From NCBI GenBank assembly GCA_009731375.1, contig BJOX01000029.1, positions 488,347-552,346 of the forward strand: a DNA stretch of 64,000 nt, read 5' to 3'. Origin of the DNA: Paulinella micropora (Eukaryota; Cercozoa; Imbricatea; Euglyphida). The position numbers were made by a program, and so were the translations under genes. Positions 1 through 9,970 of this stretch are shown in pieces. The notes below the pieces were generated by a model. It had not been told where the DNA came from and searched no databases. It saw nothing but the letters and a program-made list of their open reading frames with translations. Positions within the stretch are counted from its first letter, which is position 1. Each line of letters begins with the position of its first letter.

Positions 1-463
1 AAGGAGTTCAAAATTTACAAGAAAGGCTAGAGAATCCGCTTTGACGTGCCGTATGAGGATATATTTATCGTCTTTTAGCGTCTATCCGTGGGTCGATGCG
101 CTGTGTGGCATGACTCCATAGCGCATACTATTTGCAGAAAGAAATCAGAAGGTGTATGACGAAAATGCTATTTCCGTCATAAAATCGGGAGGGGGTACTG
201 TAGGCATCACCCCCCGGATAGCCGGTAAAAATACCTTTTCCTGGTGACAGGTGCACCAGCTTGTTTTTCAGTATTATTTGTCCGGATTGGACCTGATGCC
301 ATTTTATTCCTGGTCTGTTGCCGTTTTCCTTTTTGGCTTCACTGAGTTAATATAATGAGACATCATTCTCATCTTTTGAGGATTGTGTTTGGTTGTATTA
401 CCGACTTTTTACGAGCTATCGTTGGGGGCATTACAATAATAATTCGCTAGTATAACTAGCAAT
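1..463. other. Left flank, no gene seen
   Basis: No open reading frame or RNA gene is recognisable in this stretch. Positions about 337-437 resemble a tandem repeat at 28,568-28,742 (shared words include GTGTTTGGTT and GAGCTATCGTTGGGG), so this part is a dispersed repeat and not unique viral DNA. No terminal inverted repeat of the viral element could be identified here. Confidence 0.5.
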
Positions 464-529
464 ATGGAGATTTTAATCTCCGATAATTATTCATTTAAAT
501 TAAAGATTATTTTTTTCAATATATATAAC

Positions 530-749
530 ATGGGTAGGAAACCATTATACAAGACACCAGAAGAAAAAAAGGAAGCAATGCGAAAAAGAGCAAGAGAGTT
601 TATTAAAAAAGACCCAGAAAGACACAAGCAGAAGGCCATGGAATATTATAATCAAAATAAAACCGCGATAGCCGAAAAAAAAAAAAAAAAAAAGAGGAGG
701 TAAAGCAGGCTTTGCTTAAATTAAAAAGAATGGAGGAGGCATTGAAATG
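530..749 (+). pseudogene. Small basic viral protein, homopolymer frameshift
   Basis: Starting at the ATG at 530 (MGRKPLYK) the frame encodes a very Lys/Arg/Glu-rich protein with the motif EYYNQNKTAIAEK. This YYxxNKxxIxEK type repeat is also present in the GIY-YIG gene of this element (EYYQENKTEILEK). A run of 19 A at 675-693 precedes the stop at 701-703. In the other frame the reading continues as EEVKQALLKLKRMEEALK to a TGA at 747-749, so the A run has probably changed length. A DNA-binding role is guessed from charge only. The upstream ATG at 464 gives an unlikely hydrophobic leader. Confidence 0.45.
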
Positions 750-846
750 AATTTCTATTTAAGGGTTAATATATTTTTAGTTATAAATATAACAGATAAT
801 TATTTAATATTTTTCTTAATATTTTATGTTCCCAACAATATAAAAT

Positions 847-3749
847 ATGCCACCACAATTACCACCAAGACCAACAAAGAAAAATGTAGAACTCTTAAAG
901 TCTAAGGTGAATTTAAGGGAAACTAAGACACGGGAGACTAAACAGAGGGAATATAAGGTTGTTGAACTAAGACCGATAAAGAACAGAGGGATAAACGGCT
1001 ACACATACCCATTCAGATACCTTAATATTAACTTCTATGATATGGATGCGATTGAATTAACAATTATGAGAGCAGTAAAGGATGCGAAAAGTAAAGGTAT
1101 GACAGGAGAAGCCCTTCATGTTAAATTTGGTTATATAGCAGATGCTGATGATAGTAAGTTTTTTAAATGGAAAACTTTTAATGCGGTTAAGTTGAAAGAT
1201 ATAGACGATTTATTTCGTGCTATATATGTATATAATGAAGAAAATCTTGAAGCCAGTGCTAACGGATATGACCGAATTATTCAATATATATGAATGTTGA
1301 AATTATCCAAGAGGACGGGGGCGGATGTAATGAAACAGGAAGTGATAAGAAACATAAAACAACAGAAGGAATTCATATTAACCCACGAAGCAAAGATAAT
1401 AACTGCTTCTTCTATGTCTTCAAGGATATATTAAATTTACCAATGAAAGGTAAATCAAAACTGAATAAAAAGTATGTAATGATATCAGAAAGGAGTTTAA
1501 TCTTGAACCCAATTCATACATACCTTTTTCAGTTGGATTTGAAATATTGAAAAAGTATTGTATTGAAGGCAAATATTTTGAAATGACATACTCATCTTCA
1601 AAACAAACATTTAAAAACTTTACAGACCCATTAATTACTGCGGATGTGCTTTGTTATTTAGCAAAAGGACATTACTTAGGTTTTGTAAAAAGAAATAAAA
1701 ATAAGTGTCCTAATTGTTTCACTGAATATTATAATAAACACACTTGTAATAATAAAAGGGTTTCATATGCGAAAGCAAAACTCAGACAAAAAGATAAACA
1801 GGTAAGGTCATTATTAACTTCCTTCAAAGAAATGAAATATAACAATCAGGACGAATTATTTCATTATGACCTTGAAACATTTACGAACATATGAATTACA
1901 CACTCCTTATATCGCTGGCTACACAATCGCTGATATCGGTTTTAAATATGTAGCGGGTGATAATTGTATATCTGAACTTCTTGATATAATTCTTGAATAT
2001 GCTGAAAAATTAAAGGAGCGAAATCCTAAGGCTACATTATATGTTAATGCCTTTAATGGTAGTTAATTTGACCACTACTTCCTTCAAAAAGAATTTATCA
2101 AAAGAAAGATAAAAGACACACCATTAATAAATAATGGGGCTATTATTTCTATGGAATACAAGAACATTAAATTCTGGGATATGTGTAAGCACACAGAGGG
2201 AAGCCTAAAAAAGAACCTTGAAACATTAGGCTGTAATGTATTGAAAGGAGACTTTGACCATAGCAATGGGAAAAGATGGGAAGAGATGGATGATGAAACG
2301 AAGAAAGAATGTTTGACATACTTAGAGAAAGATGTTATGGGACTTAAAGAACTTCACGACACACTAAATAAGCAGACATTTGAGGAACATAAAACAAACC
2401 TAACCGCTTTTATACTTCTTCATTAACCTTCAATCTATGGAAAAAGAAGATAGACGGAAAGTATATGATACAACTACCTAATTTAAAACAGGAGAAGGAT
2501 TTCAGAAGAGCGGTATATGGAGCGAGGACTTATCCAAGCAAAAGAAGATTTATTTCTAAGCAATATGAAAAATATAAAAGAGGCGAAATAAGTTTTGATG
2601 AGATTGTTGATTATCTTATTGATGCTGATGTCGTCTCACTCTATCCAACGGCAATGTTAGAATTATTTATGACGGGTGAAATCAAGGAGTGCGAAGGTGA
2701 AATGAAAGGAAAAATGGGAATATATAATGTTGATTATGTATGTCCTAAAACTTTACTTCATCCGCGAGTGCCATACAGAGATAGCAAAGGTTGTTTGAAG
2801 TGGGAGTTAAGATATATGAATGACCAATGGCTGACTTCTATTGATATTGAAGATATGATTAATTTGGGTTATCAAGTAAAAATTAATCGTGGCTATTACA
2901 CGGAAGAAGCAGAACCAGTATTCAAAGATTATATATTGGACTTATTCAAAAAGAAGCAAAACTCAAAGAAAGGAACTCCACAATATTTATTGGCTAAGTT
3001 GTTTATGAATGCTCTATACGGCAAAACCATCCAGAGACCGATAAACACAATAAGCAAATATATATCTAAAAATCACGAGTATTGGAAGTTTTGGTCTGAG
3101 AATGTTATAACTGATATTGAAAAATTCAATGATGAACTTTGGCTATATCAGGTATTCCACGAGACGAACAAGAAAAAGAAGAAAAAATTACAAAACCCAC
3201 TCACTTCGGGGCATTTATCCTAGCATACAGCCGACGGATTATGTATAAGTATATGACAGAGGCTAATCCAGACAACAACCCCGACAATGACTATTATTAT
3301 ATCGATACAGACAGCATTCACATGTGAATAACATTGAAAGAATTAAAAAGTTTGGTGATAAAAATATCGGTGGCATGGACGACGACCTCGGGAAGAATTG
3401 TAAAATAATAAAAGGTTTATGGATAGCACCTAAGTTATATATGTTGGAGTATGTAAAGAAGGATAATAAGGAAACACACTTCCATTTCAGAGGTAAAGGC
3501 TTAGACTTGAAGAAATTAAATTCCGCTTCATATGAATTAATGGACAAGGGTGAAAGCCTACCAAACACAAGAGACTTCATAATGAAGAAGATGCATACCA
3601 CCAGAAACAGCAAACAACAACATATTGAACACTTTAGCATACAACACCAAAAGAATGTCATAAAAGTAGTTACTAAATCGAGATGGTGCGGACGTAAATT
3701 CTACACAGATAACGAGAGTATCCCTCACGGATATCAAACGATATTTTAG
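847..3749 (+). pseudogene. Protein-primed family B DNA polymerase (polinton-type), disrupted
   Basis: This would be the replicative polymerase of the element. Exonuclease motifs are visible in order: HYDLET near 1,865 (Exo I), NAFNGS-stop-FDHYFL near 2,050-2,085 (Exo II) and YLEKD near 2,315 (Exo III). The polymerase motifs follow: DADVVSLYPTAM near 2,620 (motif A), KLFMNALYGK near 3,000 (motif B), YYYIDTDSIH near 3,295 (motif C) and the KLYMLEY thumb motif near 3,430. The N-terminal part contains GGGCNE and DNNCFF blocks, as in polinton and polinton-like virus polymerases. The gene is broken by frameshifts near 1,290, 1,470, 1,890, 2,412, 3,180 and 3,325 and by an in-frame TAA at 2,064-2,066. 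The final TAG at 3,747-3,749 lies inside the following hairpin. All catalytic motifs survive, so decay is recent or mild, but no intact product can be made from this copy. Confidence 0.92.
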
Positions 3750-3847
3750 AATTGCGCTCTCGTTTCACTCCCGCTTATTCTAAAACATCGATGTTTATCA
3801 ACAAACGAGAATGAGCGAAGCGAATGAAAGTGTAGTTGATAAATATC
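3740..3847. terminator. Paired intergenic hairpins (type I then type II) after polymerase gene
   Basis: 3,740-3,789 is an imperfect palindrome with arms GATATTTTAGAAT and ATTCTAAAACATC. 3,790-3,847 is a second one with arms GATGTTTATCAAC and GTTGATAAATATC. The polymerase stop codon lies in the first arm. Related palindromes recur at most gene ends of this element, so they are probable mRNA 3'-end signals. That function is inferred. Confidence 0.6.
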
Positions 3848-3899
3848 AATAATTAATTTCTTTTTTCAAAAAAATCTTTTTACCAGTCTATATAGACCA

Positions 3900-3948
3900 A
3901 TGACCACCCTCACCAGACTATGCGAGAAGTTTGAGAAACTCTCTATTG

Positions 3949-3989
<41 letters not shown>

Positions 3990-4189
3990 TTTTNNNNNNN
4001 NNNCGAAATCCAAATGATTGAAAATGCACGGGCAGGCGAGCCAAGGGATATTTTTCCATTTGGTAAATATCGCGGGAAGAAGGTTCAAGATATCGCGCTT
4101 ATTGATAAGCCATATCTTGAATGGTTATGAAACAGCCGTGGTTTGAAAAATTTACAGACATTAAAAGTGAAGTAAAAAAATATCTCTGA
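3900..4189 (+). pseudogene. DUF3820/ExoX-C-like domain protein, with poly-A run and gap
   Basis: The first part from the ATG at 3,900 reads MTTLTRLCEKFEKLSIEK and then runs into an A tract of about 35 bases and a 10-N gap (3,994-4,003). After the gap comes FPFGKYRGKKVQDI followed by KPYLEWL, the compact signature of the DUF3820 or exodeoxyribonuclease X C-terminal type domain, which is found alone or fused to DEDD exonucleases. At 4,128 a one-base slip gives TGA, and the next frame continues KQPWFEKFTDIKSEVKKYL to a TGA at 4,187-4,189. The slip may be real decay. The domain is recognised by motif only, and its role in the virus is unknown. Confidence 0.6.
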
Positions 4190-4286
4190 TATTCGTAAAT
4201 CCACACTCCCGCTACCGCTCCCGTGTGTTTTACAAACATCGTCTCCATTAAGCGGGAGTGAAACGAGAGCGCAATTCTAAAACATC
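4188..4286. terminator. Intergenic palindromes
   Basis: 4,188-4,240 has arms GATATTCGTAAA and TTTACAAACATC around a CACTCCCGCTACCGCTCCCG core. 4,250-4,286 is a partial type I unit (GCGGGAGTGAAACGAGAGCG then AATTCTAAAACATC), the inverse of the core in the 3,740 hairpin. It ends two bases before the next start codon, and the preceding stop codon overlaps the left arm. Confidence 0.55.
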
Positions 4287-4287
4287 A

Positions 4288-4774
4288 ATGACTGACCTGA
4301 ACACCAAGCAAGACTACTTAAATGAAATTGAAAAATGGAACATTGACTAAGCCTGACATTGTTTCTTTCTATGAGCAATACAAGGCAAGAGATGACAACG
4401 TGAAAGTAGTTATACCATTCAATGTTGATTTGCAAGATAAATCAACATTTGCGACATTAAAAAATGTGATTGACTCCAACGAAGTTCAAGTTGCGACCTT
4501 CGGTCAGCACAAAGAAGAGAGCACTCCTTTTACAGCGACTGATTTAAAAGAGACTGCAATTACCGAAATAAAAGCGAATGTAGATGAAGAAATAGAAACA
4601 AAGAAAGCACCTTGGAAAGAGTGTAAGAAAAAAAATGAGTTATCAGTTTCAATTGATGATGATAAATTCTGCGATGTGGTATGTATGCTTTCATTTCTAG
4701 AAAAAAATCAAGAAATGAATGAAGTTAGAAAAAATAATTTTATCAAGTATTTTAAAAATGCACTTGTTATTTAA
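4288..4774 (+). pseudogene. Unknown viral protein with one frameshift
   Basis: The natural start is probably the ATG at 4,288 (MTDLNTKQDYLNEIEKWN). The frame then slips at about 4,335 into GTLTKPDIVSFYEQYKARDD and continues to TAA at 4,774. The product would be about 160 residues, acidic and mostly hydrophilic, ending in a Lys-rich helix. I do not recognise a family. It is the last plus-strand gene before the convergent block of minus-strand virion genes. Confidence 0.4.
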
Positions 4775-4804
4775 GAAATCTTAGTTATATATTTTTTTTC
4801 GCTT

Positions 4805-5496
4805 TCACGGGTCTTCTAACCAAGTAAAAGCATACTGAATACTTATAGTCTGATTTGTAGTAGCCTGTGCTGTTATAGTTAGCCTTTCGCTTGGCAACAT
4901 ATCATCTAAATCATAATCACTAAAATCTATGCTTTGAGCATCATTCGTATTAACAAATACAAAGGCAATAGACCCTGAGTAGAGGCGGCAACATCATTAG
5001 CACCATCAGCCGCCGCACGAAAGGCTGTTCTAGTTGCTTCAACAGCACTGATGTTAATCAATCCGTTAGCATTACACTTTTGGAGCATACAACCATATCC
5101 ACTAGCATCCCCGTGGTTAGGAAGGTCTAGGAAATCCTTCAAGCTCATTTCTGGTTTCCACATCATCTTAGTTACCATTCTGAGATGGTTAAGGTCGCAC
5201 AGATAAACACCGCTACGGGTCTGAAGTTGTATCTGGCTAATTTGTGAAAGGCAGTCCATAAAAATTCTAGAATAAACATTGGCACCAGCCGCTTTCATAG
5301 TATAAGTAAAACTCAAATAAGACCTAGCGAGATTAAAAGGTCTGCTAATAAGGTCAAAGCTTTGTTCTTGTCCACCAGCAGTGGTGACTTCAAATGTTCC
5401 AGAACCCTCACGAGGGGCGAGCTTATTCAAACGATAAGAAGCACTGATGTAGTCAGTTTTAGAAAAGTCCAATTTGCCTCCGTGTTGTGTGGGCAT
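4805..5496 (-). pseudogene. Capsid-like (jelly-roll) protein, probable truncated major capsid protein
   Basis: The ATG at 5,496 begins MPTQHGGKLDFSKTDY. The N-terminal 120 residues contain FDLISRPFNLARSYLSFTYT and CLSQISQIQLQTRSGVYLCD. This matches the spacing of hydrophobic strands at the start of polinton-like virus major capsid proteins (beta strands, then a short DL turn). Near 4,975 the frame slips, and IAFVFVNTND ... LPSERLTITAQ ... QYAFTWLEDP continues to a TGA at 4,805-4,807. The whole is only about 230 residues, much shorter than a double-jelly-roll capsid protein, so the middle may be deleted, or this could be another virion protein. Its neighbours (penton-like protein, protease, ATPase) support a morphogenesis role. 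Family assignment is by pattern only. Confidence 0.5.
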
Positions 5497-5509
5497 TTTT
5501 TTTTTGGTG

Positions 5510-5662
5510 TATATTTTAGAATTTCACTTCGTGCTTCGCACTATCGTTTATTCTAAAACATCTATTTTATTTTTTTTAATAAATAATTGATATTAACTTA
5601 CTTACAATCGATGTTTAAAAACCGCATGAGAATGAGAATGAAAGTGCGGATTTATGAATATC
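5510..5662. terminator. Paired intergenic hairpins, type I and type II
   Basis: 5,510-5,562 has arms ATATTTTAGAAT and TTATTCTAAAACATC around CTTCGTGCTTCGCACTATCG. 5,610-5,662 has arms GATGTTTAAAAACCGCA and GTGCGGATTTATGAATATC around a GAGAATGAGAATGAAA core. They lie between the minus-strand minor capsid gene (its 3' end) and the start of the capsid-like gene. Confidence 0.55.
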
Positions 5663-6498
5663 TGACCTTTAACAAATTGAAAAATGATGTAAATAAATTA
5701 AAATAATTCGTTTCCCTGTAAATCAACAATGTCATAACAATACCTAACCCATTAAGATTTATAGCCTGATCGTTTTCGTCTGTAAGATAAAACCTATATA
5801 CATTGTTTGAACTGGTTGATAATTTCTTACCATACTCAGACCCACTTCCGTCGTATATAATGGCTCCAAATGGAATTTCATTCGCCGTGTATATCTCCTG
5901 TAATACGTGGTTATCACCCTCCCCCACCATATCGCTTTGTAAATACAATGTTTTTTCGCCCGTCAATATTATGACATTCTGCGACCTTAGGTTATTATTG
6001 ACGAGAAAGCTGTTGAATTTCTATCAAACCCCATAACTTCGTGAATGCGGGTATCATCATCAAATATAAACCGCGGTTGAATTCCTTTATTCTCTGACAC
6101 ACTGAATGTTAATTTACCATCCTCTGGGTCTATGTTGGTATTATTACTGGATACCACATAAGTATAATTATTTGGGCTGTCTGCGGTTAGCACCTCCGAC
6201 AACTTATTTTTTAGGTTGTTCATTGTGTAGTTTCCCTCAGGTATCGTAATTAAAGCCTCATATCCATCTTCGGATAATGTAAAAGTATTATATGGCGAAG
6301 CCACAGAGTAATACGACTTCGGCACATAGATATGAAGAATTTTACAATGTGTGGAATTGTCTAACCCTTCATATTGACTTCGTGTGNNNNNNNNNNTTTC
6401 ATATTGACTTCGTGAGTGAAGTCGCTGTCTGTGCCAGTTATTCGGTTTTTGCTATTTATGTAATAGATACCAGTCGCACGGCCTCCCTTGTAGTCCAT
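5652..6498 (-). pseudogene. Penton-like minor capsid protein, frameshifted
   Basis: From the ATG at 6,498 the protein starts MDYKGGRATGIYYINSKNRI, then TGTDSDFTHEV, the usual opening of polinton and virophage-type minor capsid (penton) proteins. A 10-N gap at 6,387-6,396 with duplicated flanks interrupts it. The next segment has the typical IPEGNYTMNNLKNKLSEVL helix, then LTFSVSEN and a VMGFD turn. A frameshift near 5,990 leads to VNNNLRSQNVIILTGEKTLY, then IPFGAIIYDG and the C-terminal LTDENDQAINLNGLGIVMTL motif. This order (PxGNYT helix, GF turn, PFG, NLNG) is characteristic of the family. It would form the five-fold vertex of the capsid. It is disrupted in this copy. Confidence 0.75.
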
Positions 6499-6509
6499 TG
6501 ATATATTAT

Positions 6510-7108
6510 GCGAATAATTTTTGGATATCTTCAAAATTATATAAACTATTAATGTGATTTTGTGTTTTATTATGTCTATTTCTTTTACAAATAGTCAATT
6601 CAACACCACACTCACAAATGTATTTTCTTTGTTGTCTCTCTTTTTCTTTACCTTTATTTTTACATCTATATTTTTTGTCATACTCACTTTTTTCTTTTTA
6701 TGCTCTAAATAATATTTCTTTTGTTTTTCACATAACTCCGTTCTTCTTTGTTCTTTATAATAATTTTTTTCCAATATTTCAGTTTTATTTTCTTGGTAGT
6801 ATTCTACCTTTTCCCTTCCCGCAATACGTTTATTCACACAATCTAGCTTTCTAATATGATTACCTTCTTGTTTAAATAATTCCATTTTGTTATCACACGG
6901 AAATAATTCAACTAATTCAATGTAGGCATCATCATATTTAATAATTTCAAAAGACGATGTATATTTTGACTTCCCATCATCCAACTTTTATCATTTTGCT
7001 TATGAGTATAAAATCTTTTATACAGAGGTTGAGTAGTTGAACCAATATAAATTGGTTTGTTTGGTGAGACCTGATTGAATAAATCTTTCCTTGTTGGTAG
7101 TCTGGCAT
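6510..7108 (-). pseudogene. GIY-YIG nuclease with C-terminal zinc-finger-like tail
   Basis: The ATG at 7,108 starts MPDYQQGKIYSI. After a frameshift the GIY-YIG core is clear as PIYIGSTTQPLYKRFYTHK, and a second slip near 6,985 leads to SFEIIKYDDAYIELVE and FKQEGNHIRKL with the metal-binding Glu. Lys-rich EYYQENKTEI and YYLEHKKKK segments follow. A third slip brings YICECGVELTICKRNRHNKT and NHI, a CxC...C...H tail like a degenerate zinc finger. Such nucleases are common in large and polinton-like DNA viruses and may act in recombination or homing. Three frameshifts make this copy inactive. Confidence 0.75.
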
Positions 7109-7154
7109 AGTGTCGTTTTATATCGTTTAATATCTGTTTCCTTTAATACATAAT

Positions 7155-7714
7155 TTATATGTAGGTGTCAAAGCCATATCCATTCTGTGCTTTTAATTTC
7201 TCCGCTTCTTTTCCTTTCAAGTCTGTATAGCCACTGGCGAATTTAAATCGATTACCTTTCGCTCGCTACATCAAAAATCTCATAGAATGAAATCCGCACG
7301 TATCCGAAGTGTTTGATTGATTTTTTACTTGATTAACCTTCATTAATAGATAACTATCTGGCTTACTTTTATCGATAAGTTGTTTCATTTGTTGTTGAAA
7401 GTCTTCTGTTGGTTTATACAGGGCTAGCGGGTCGTATATCTCTATACTTCTATCGCCATCTAAAGAGCAGTAAACCGCCATCCAATGTGCTCCGGGTTGC
7501 GAACTTTTTTGGGTATTCATAATAAATCCGTATCGTTTTCTGCTTCCGGCTTCAACTGGTAGATTTCATCACTAGCAATTGTTCCCAAATACCATCCATA
7601 TTTTTTCATTATGTCATCTATTTCATTAGTCATTAGTCCCCGTCCCTCTCCCTCCTGCTGATATTCATCAACTACACTCTCATTCGTTTCACTCATTCGC
7701 TTGTTGATGAACAT
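7155..7714 (-). pseudogene. Adenovirus-type (C5/Ulp1-like) cysteine protease, frameshifted
   Basis: This would be the maturation protease that cleaves virion proteins during assembly. The N-terminal part reads LMTNEIDDIMKKYGWYLGTI. After a slip at about 7,518, GAHWMAVY carries the catalytic His, IEIYDPL the acidic residue, and NQSNTSDTCGFHSMRFL the oxyanion Gln and the nucleophile Cys. A further slip near 7,266 leads to KGNRFKFASGYTDLKGKEAE and then the end FDTYI, with TAA at 7,155-7,157. All catalytic residues are kept. The first 20 codons overlap a type II hairpin (7,660-7,715), so the true start may be LMTNEI, slightly downstream. Confidence 0.8.
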
Positions 7715-7715
7715 C
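7660..7715. terminator. Type II hairpin between protease and upstream gene
   Basis: The arms are GATATTCATCAAC and GTTGATGAACATC around a CTCTCATTCGTTTCACTCAT core, the inverse orientation of the 3,790 unit. The upstream minus-strand gene ends with a TGA inside it if its frameshift is taken into account. Confidence 0.55.
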
Positions 7716-8221
7716 GTCTATGGCTTTTTCAATATTACTCGCCCCATCGATGTTTACGATCCGCTCGGTAGTCGCAGACGGTGTAGTGGCGTCTCCGCGA
7801 CGCTCGGGGGTATGGTAGAAGTTGTTAAAAACAACACCTCCTGGGGCATTACCTCGTCAATGTTCAAATCATTTGAAACTTGTTTATCTACATTTGGGTC
7901 TATAGTCATTTTGCTAGTTAGAGTTTTTACAAAGTCCTTTTTATTCATTGTGTGCCTCCAATCATTGCGGGATAGATTTTTTTTAATTATTTTTATTGAA
8001 AATACCTTATCAATTAATTCTTCTAATGTCTTCGCTCCAGTTCCTTTTTGTTTAACATCTCCAACATTTTGGAGATACCCCATAAACTCTTCATATCTAG
8101 CATAATCCGCTATTCTTCTTTTCACAATTTCCTTTTCATTTCCAACATCAATATTAAACCTTTTAATCATGTCAATAATCCACTTTGAAGTGTCTTGTAA
8201 TTTAATTTTTATGACCTTCAC
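7694..8221 (-). pseudogene. Unknown viral protein
   Basis: The ATG at 8,221 begins MKVIKIKLQDTSKWIIDMIK. The protein is helical and charged (KEIVKRRIADYARYEEFMGY) with a Pro/Thr-rich C-terminal part. As read, it stops at 7,754. A slip near 7,800 would give TTERIVNIDGASNIEKAIDD and an end at about 7,694 inside the hairpin. I do not recognise a family. The position between protease and coiled-coil genes suggests a virion or scaffold protein. Confidence 0.4.
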
Positions 8222-8479
8222 TATCTAGTCTCTTTTTTAAAGCCTGTGCTAACTTTTATAGTAATGTTTGGGTGATAAGTTTTTGAAAATCCAGAGATTA
8301 AAAATTGATTAATTTGTAAATTTTCAAGATGCTTACCCTTTTCTTCCGCGTTCTTTTTTTTCCTTTTCAAGTTTTTCTTTTTATTCTTTTGCTAACTTTT
8401 TCTGTTTTTCTAAAGATGTTGCTGCGGCTATAGCCGTCTGAATATCTTGAATGGCTTTTTGTAAGTCTTTGAGACTCAT
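8221..8479 (-). pseudogene. Small coiled-coil viral protein, broken
   Basis: The ATG at 8,479 overlaps the stop of the upstream gene (ATGA). The product reads MSLKDLQKAIQDIQTAIAAA, then TSLEKQKKLAKE, a stop, and KEKLEKEKK. After a slip comes KGKHLENLQINQFLISGFSK and then TYHPNITIKVSTGFKKETR, ending at TAG 8,221-8,223. It is a short coiled coil followed by a beta segment. No family is recognised. Confidence 0.4.
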
Positions 8480-9133
8480 TTTTTTATGAACTTATCTGTA
8501 TATCCTGCTAATTTCAGTGTTTCAATATCTTTCTGCTTTTGCTTTTTTTCTTCCTCATGTTGCTTTCGTTTTCAATGGTGTTTCATCTCCTAAATTAGGT
8601 AATGGCGGTGCTTGTGGCGGGGCTCCTAATGGTGGTGCTTGTGGCGGTGCTCCTAATTGTGGTGCTTGTTGCGGTGCTTGTGCTTGTTGCGGTGGCATAA
8701 TATATTGATACTGCGGCGGCGGTGGTAATGCTTGTATTCTGTTTTTTCTGTCTTCTTCATATTTTACATCTTCTATGAGTTTTTGCTCCCTTCTTAGTTC
8801 TCTGGCTTTTTGTTCTTGTCGTTCATTAATATCCGCTAGTTCTCTTTTATGTTCCCTATCCATTATCTCTTGTGGTTCCTTAGCATCTGCTATGTCTTTT
8901 CTTTTTAGTCTTTTCTTTTCTTCTTCTATCTCATCCCTTTTCTTCTTTTCCTTTGCTTCCTCGTCATGTATTAACTCATATTTCTTTTGTAAGTTGCTTT
9001 GTATCTGGTTTCTGTTCTCGTGTTCAAGACGATTGAAATCAGATTTGATTATTTTTTTCCTTGGTTTGCGACTAGCCCTTTGCGACTTTGGAGTAATGCC
9101 ACGCTCGCGTGGCTTATTACCAATATATTTCAT
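8476..9133 (-). pseudogene. Coiled-coil and proline-rich virion-like protein
   Basis: The frame opens upstream of the first Met (9,133) to about 9,262 with RPPRVYRNKSGRPYIIRKGK, a short basic motif seen at the start of several polinton-like virus proteins; a start codon for that extension is not visible. After the Met come a basic region (residues 1-35), a long charged coiled coil (about 35-130) and a PPQAPPLGAPPQAPPLP repeat region. Near 8,550 a slip leads to EEEKKQKQKDIETLKLAGYT and then FIKK, ending at a TGA (8,476-8,478) that overlaps the next start. A structural role is inferred from composition and context. Confidence 0.5.
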
Positions 9134-9273
9134 AAAAAGTTTAACGACTTGTAATGTGTTTAAATCATTTGTTTTCTTACCGATATTAAGATAATATTTT
9201 TTACCCTTCCGGATAATATATGGTCTCCCGCTCTTATTCCTATAAACCCGCGGTGGACGGGACTTTTGCCTTT

Positions 9274-9419
9274 GATATTTTAGAATTGCGCTTCATGCTT
9301 CGCATTCCCGCTTATTCTAAAACCTCTATTTTTCTTTATTACAAAAATTAATCTGAAACGATGTTTGTAAAACACACGAAAATGAGTGAAACGAACGAGA
9401 GTGTGGATTTACAAATATC
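9274..9419. terminator. Paired hairpins, type I and type II
   Basis: 9,274-9,326 has arms GATATTTTAGAATTGCG and CGCTTATTCTAAAACCTC. 9,360-9,419 has arms GATGTTTGTAAA and TTTACAAATATC around a GAAAATGAGTGAAACGAACG core. The neighbouring minus-strand gene ends TGA directly next to the second arm. Confidence 0.6.
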
Positions 9420-9420
9420 A

Positions 9421-9731
9421 TCAGCGAAACTTTACAGCCCCTTCTCGTTGCTTACCATATCCGAGTTTTGATGCTGTAGCACTAACACTACCCGCGTAAG
9501 GCACCCCAATGCTACTCAATGCTCCCGCAGTTTTAGAGATTACCTTATTATCGCGAAGGAATTTATTAACAGCCAAGGCCGTTTTTCCTACCTTTGCCCA
9601 GTTAATCTTTTCCCCTTTTGCCCACATCCCTTCTTCTTGGTTTTCTTTTTTCCTCCCTTCTGTGGCATTGATGGATTGTATCCGATGTTATATCCTGATG
9701 GTTGTGAAATTATCACTGGTGATACTGGCAT
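9421..9731 (-). pseudogene. Small virion protein with Gly/Ala-rich amphipathic C-terminus
   Basis: The ATG at 9,731 gives MPVSPVIISQPSGYNIGYNP, then a basic GGKKKTKKKG stretch. A one-base slip at about 9,627 leads to MWAKGEKINWAKVGKTALAV, then NKFLRDNKVISKTAGALSSI and GVPYAGSVSATASKLGYG. The NKFLxxxKxISK...GVPYAG...LGYG pattern recurs in small capsid-associated proteins of polinton-like viruses and resembles membrane-active pVI-type peptides. That role is an inference. The stop abuts the hairpin at 9,419. Confidence 0.5.
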
Positions 9732-9773
9732 ATATAATACATAAAAAATAATTATTTAAGATATTTTTATTAT

Positions 9774-9969
9774 GATATTTTAGAATTGCGTGATATTTTA
9801 GAATTGCGCTTCGTGCTGTCGCACTACCGCTTATTCTAAAACATCGTTTTTTTATTTATTGTTTTAAAATAAATCGGTTTTCGATGTTTATGAGCGAGCG
9901 AAAATGAGCGTAGTGAATGAAAGCGATGCTCATAAATATCAACGAATGAGAGTGTAGTTGATAAATATC
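9774..9969. terminator. Cluster of hairpins after the ATPase gene
   Basis: 9,774-9,845 is a type I palindrome whose left half is duplicated in tandem (GATATTTTAGAATTGCG twice). 9,883-9,940 is a type II unit with arms GATGTTTATGAGC and GCTCATAAATATC. 9,941-9,969 is a partial type II unit ending GTTGATAAATATC. The ATPase stop (TAA) lies immediately next to this end. Confidence 0.6.
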
Positions 9970-9970
9970 A

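Noticed and set aside
1-463. Terminal inverted repeat of the polinton-like element
   Set aside because: No complementary match between the left flank and the DNA around 17.85 kb was visible by eye, and the left flank instead matches a repeat at 28.6 kb.
1290-7520. Recurrent NTGA stop/restart overlaps at viral frame breaks, suggesting programmed recoding at TGA
   Set aside because: At one of them (1,547-1,550) homology shows that the correct frame already begins about 70 bases upstream (VCNDIRKEFNLEP), so the coincidence with TGA is partly a product of how ORFs are delimited. Simple indels explain the breaks.
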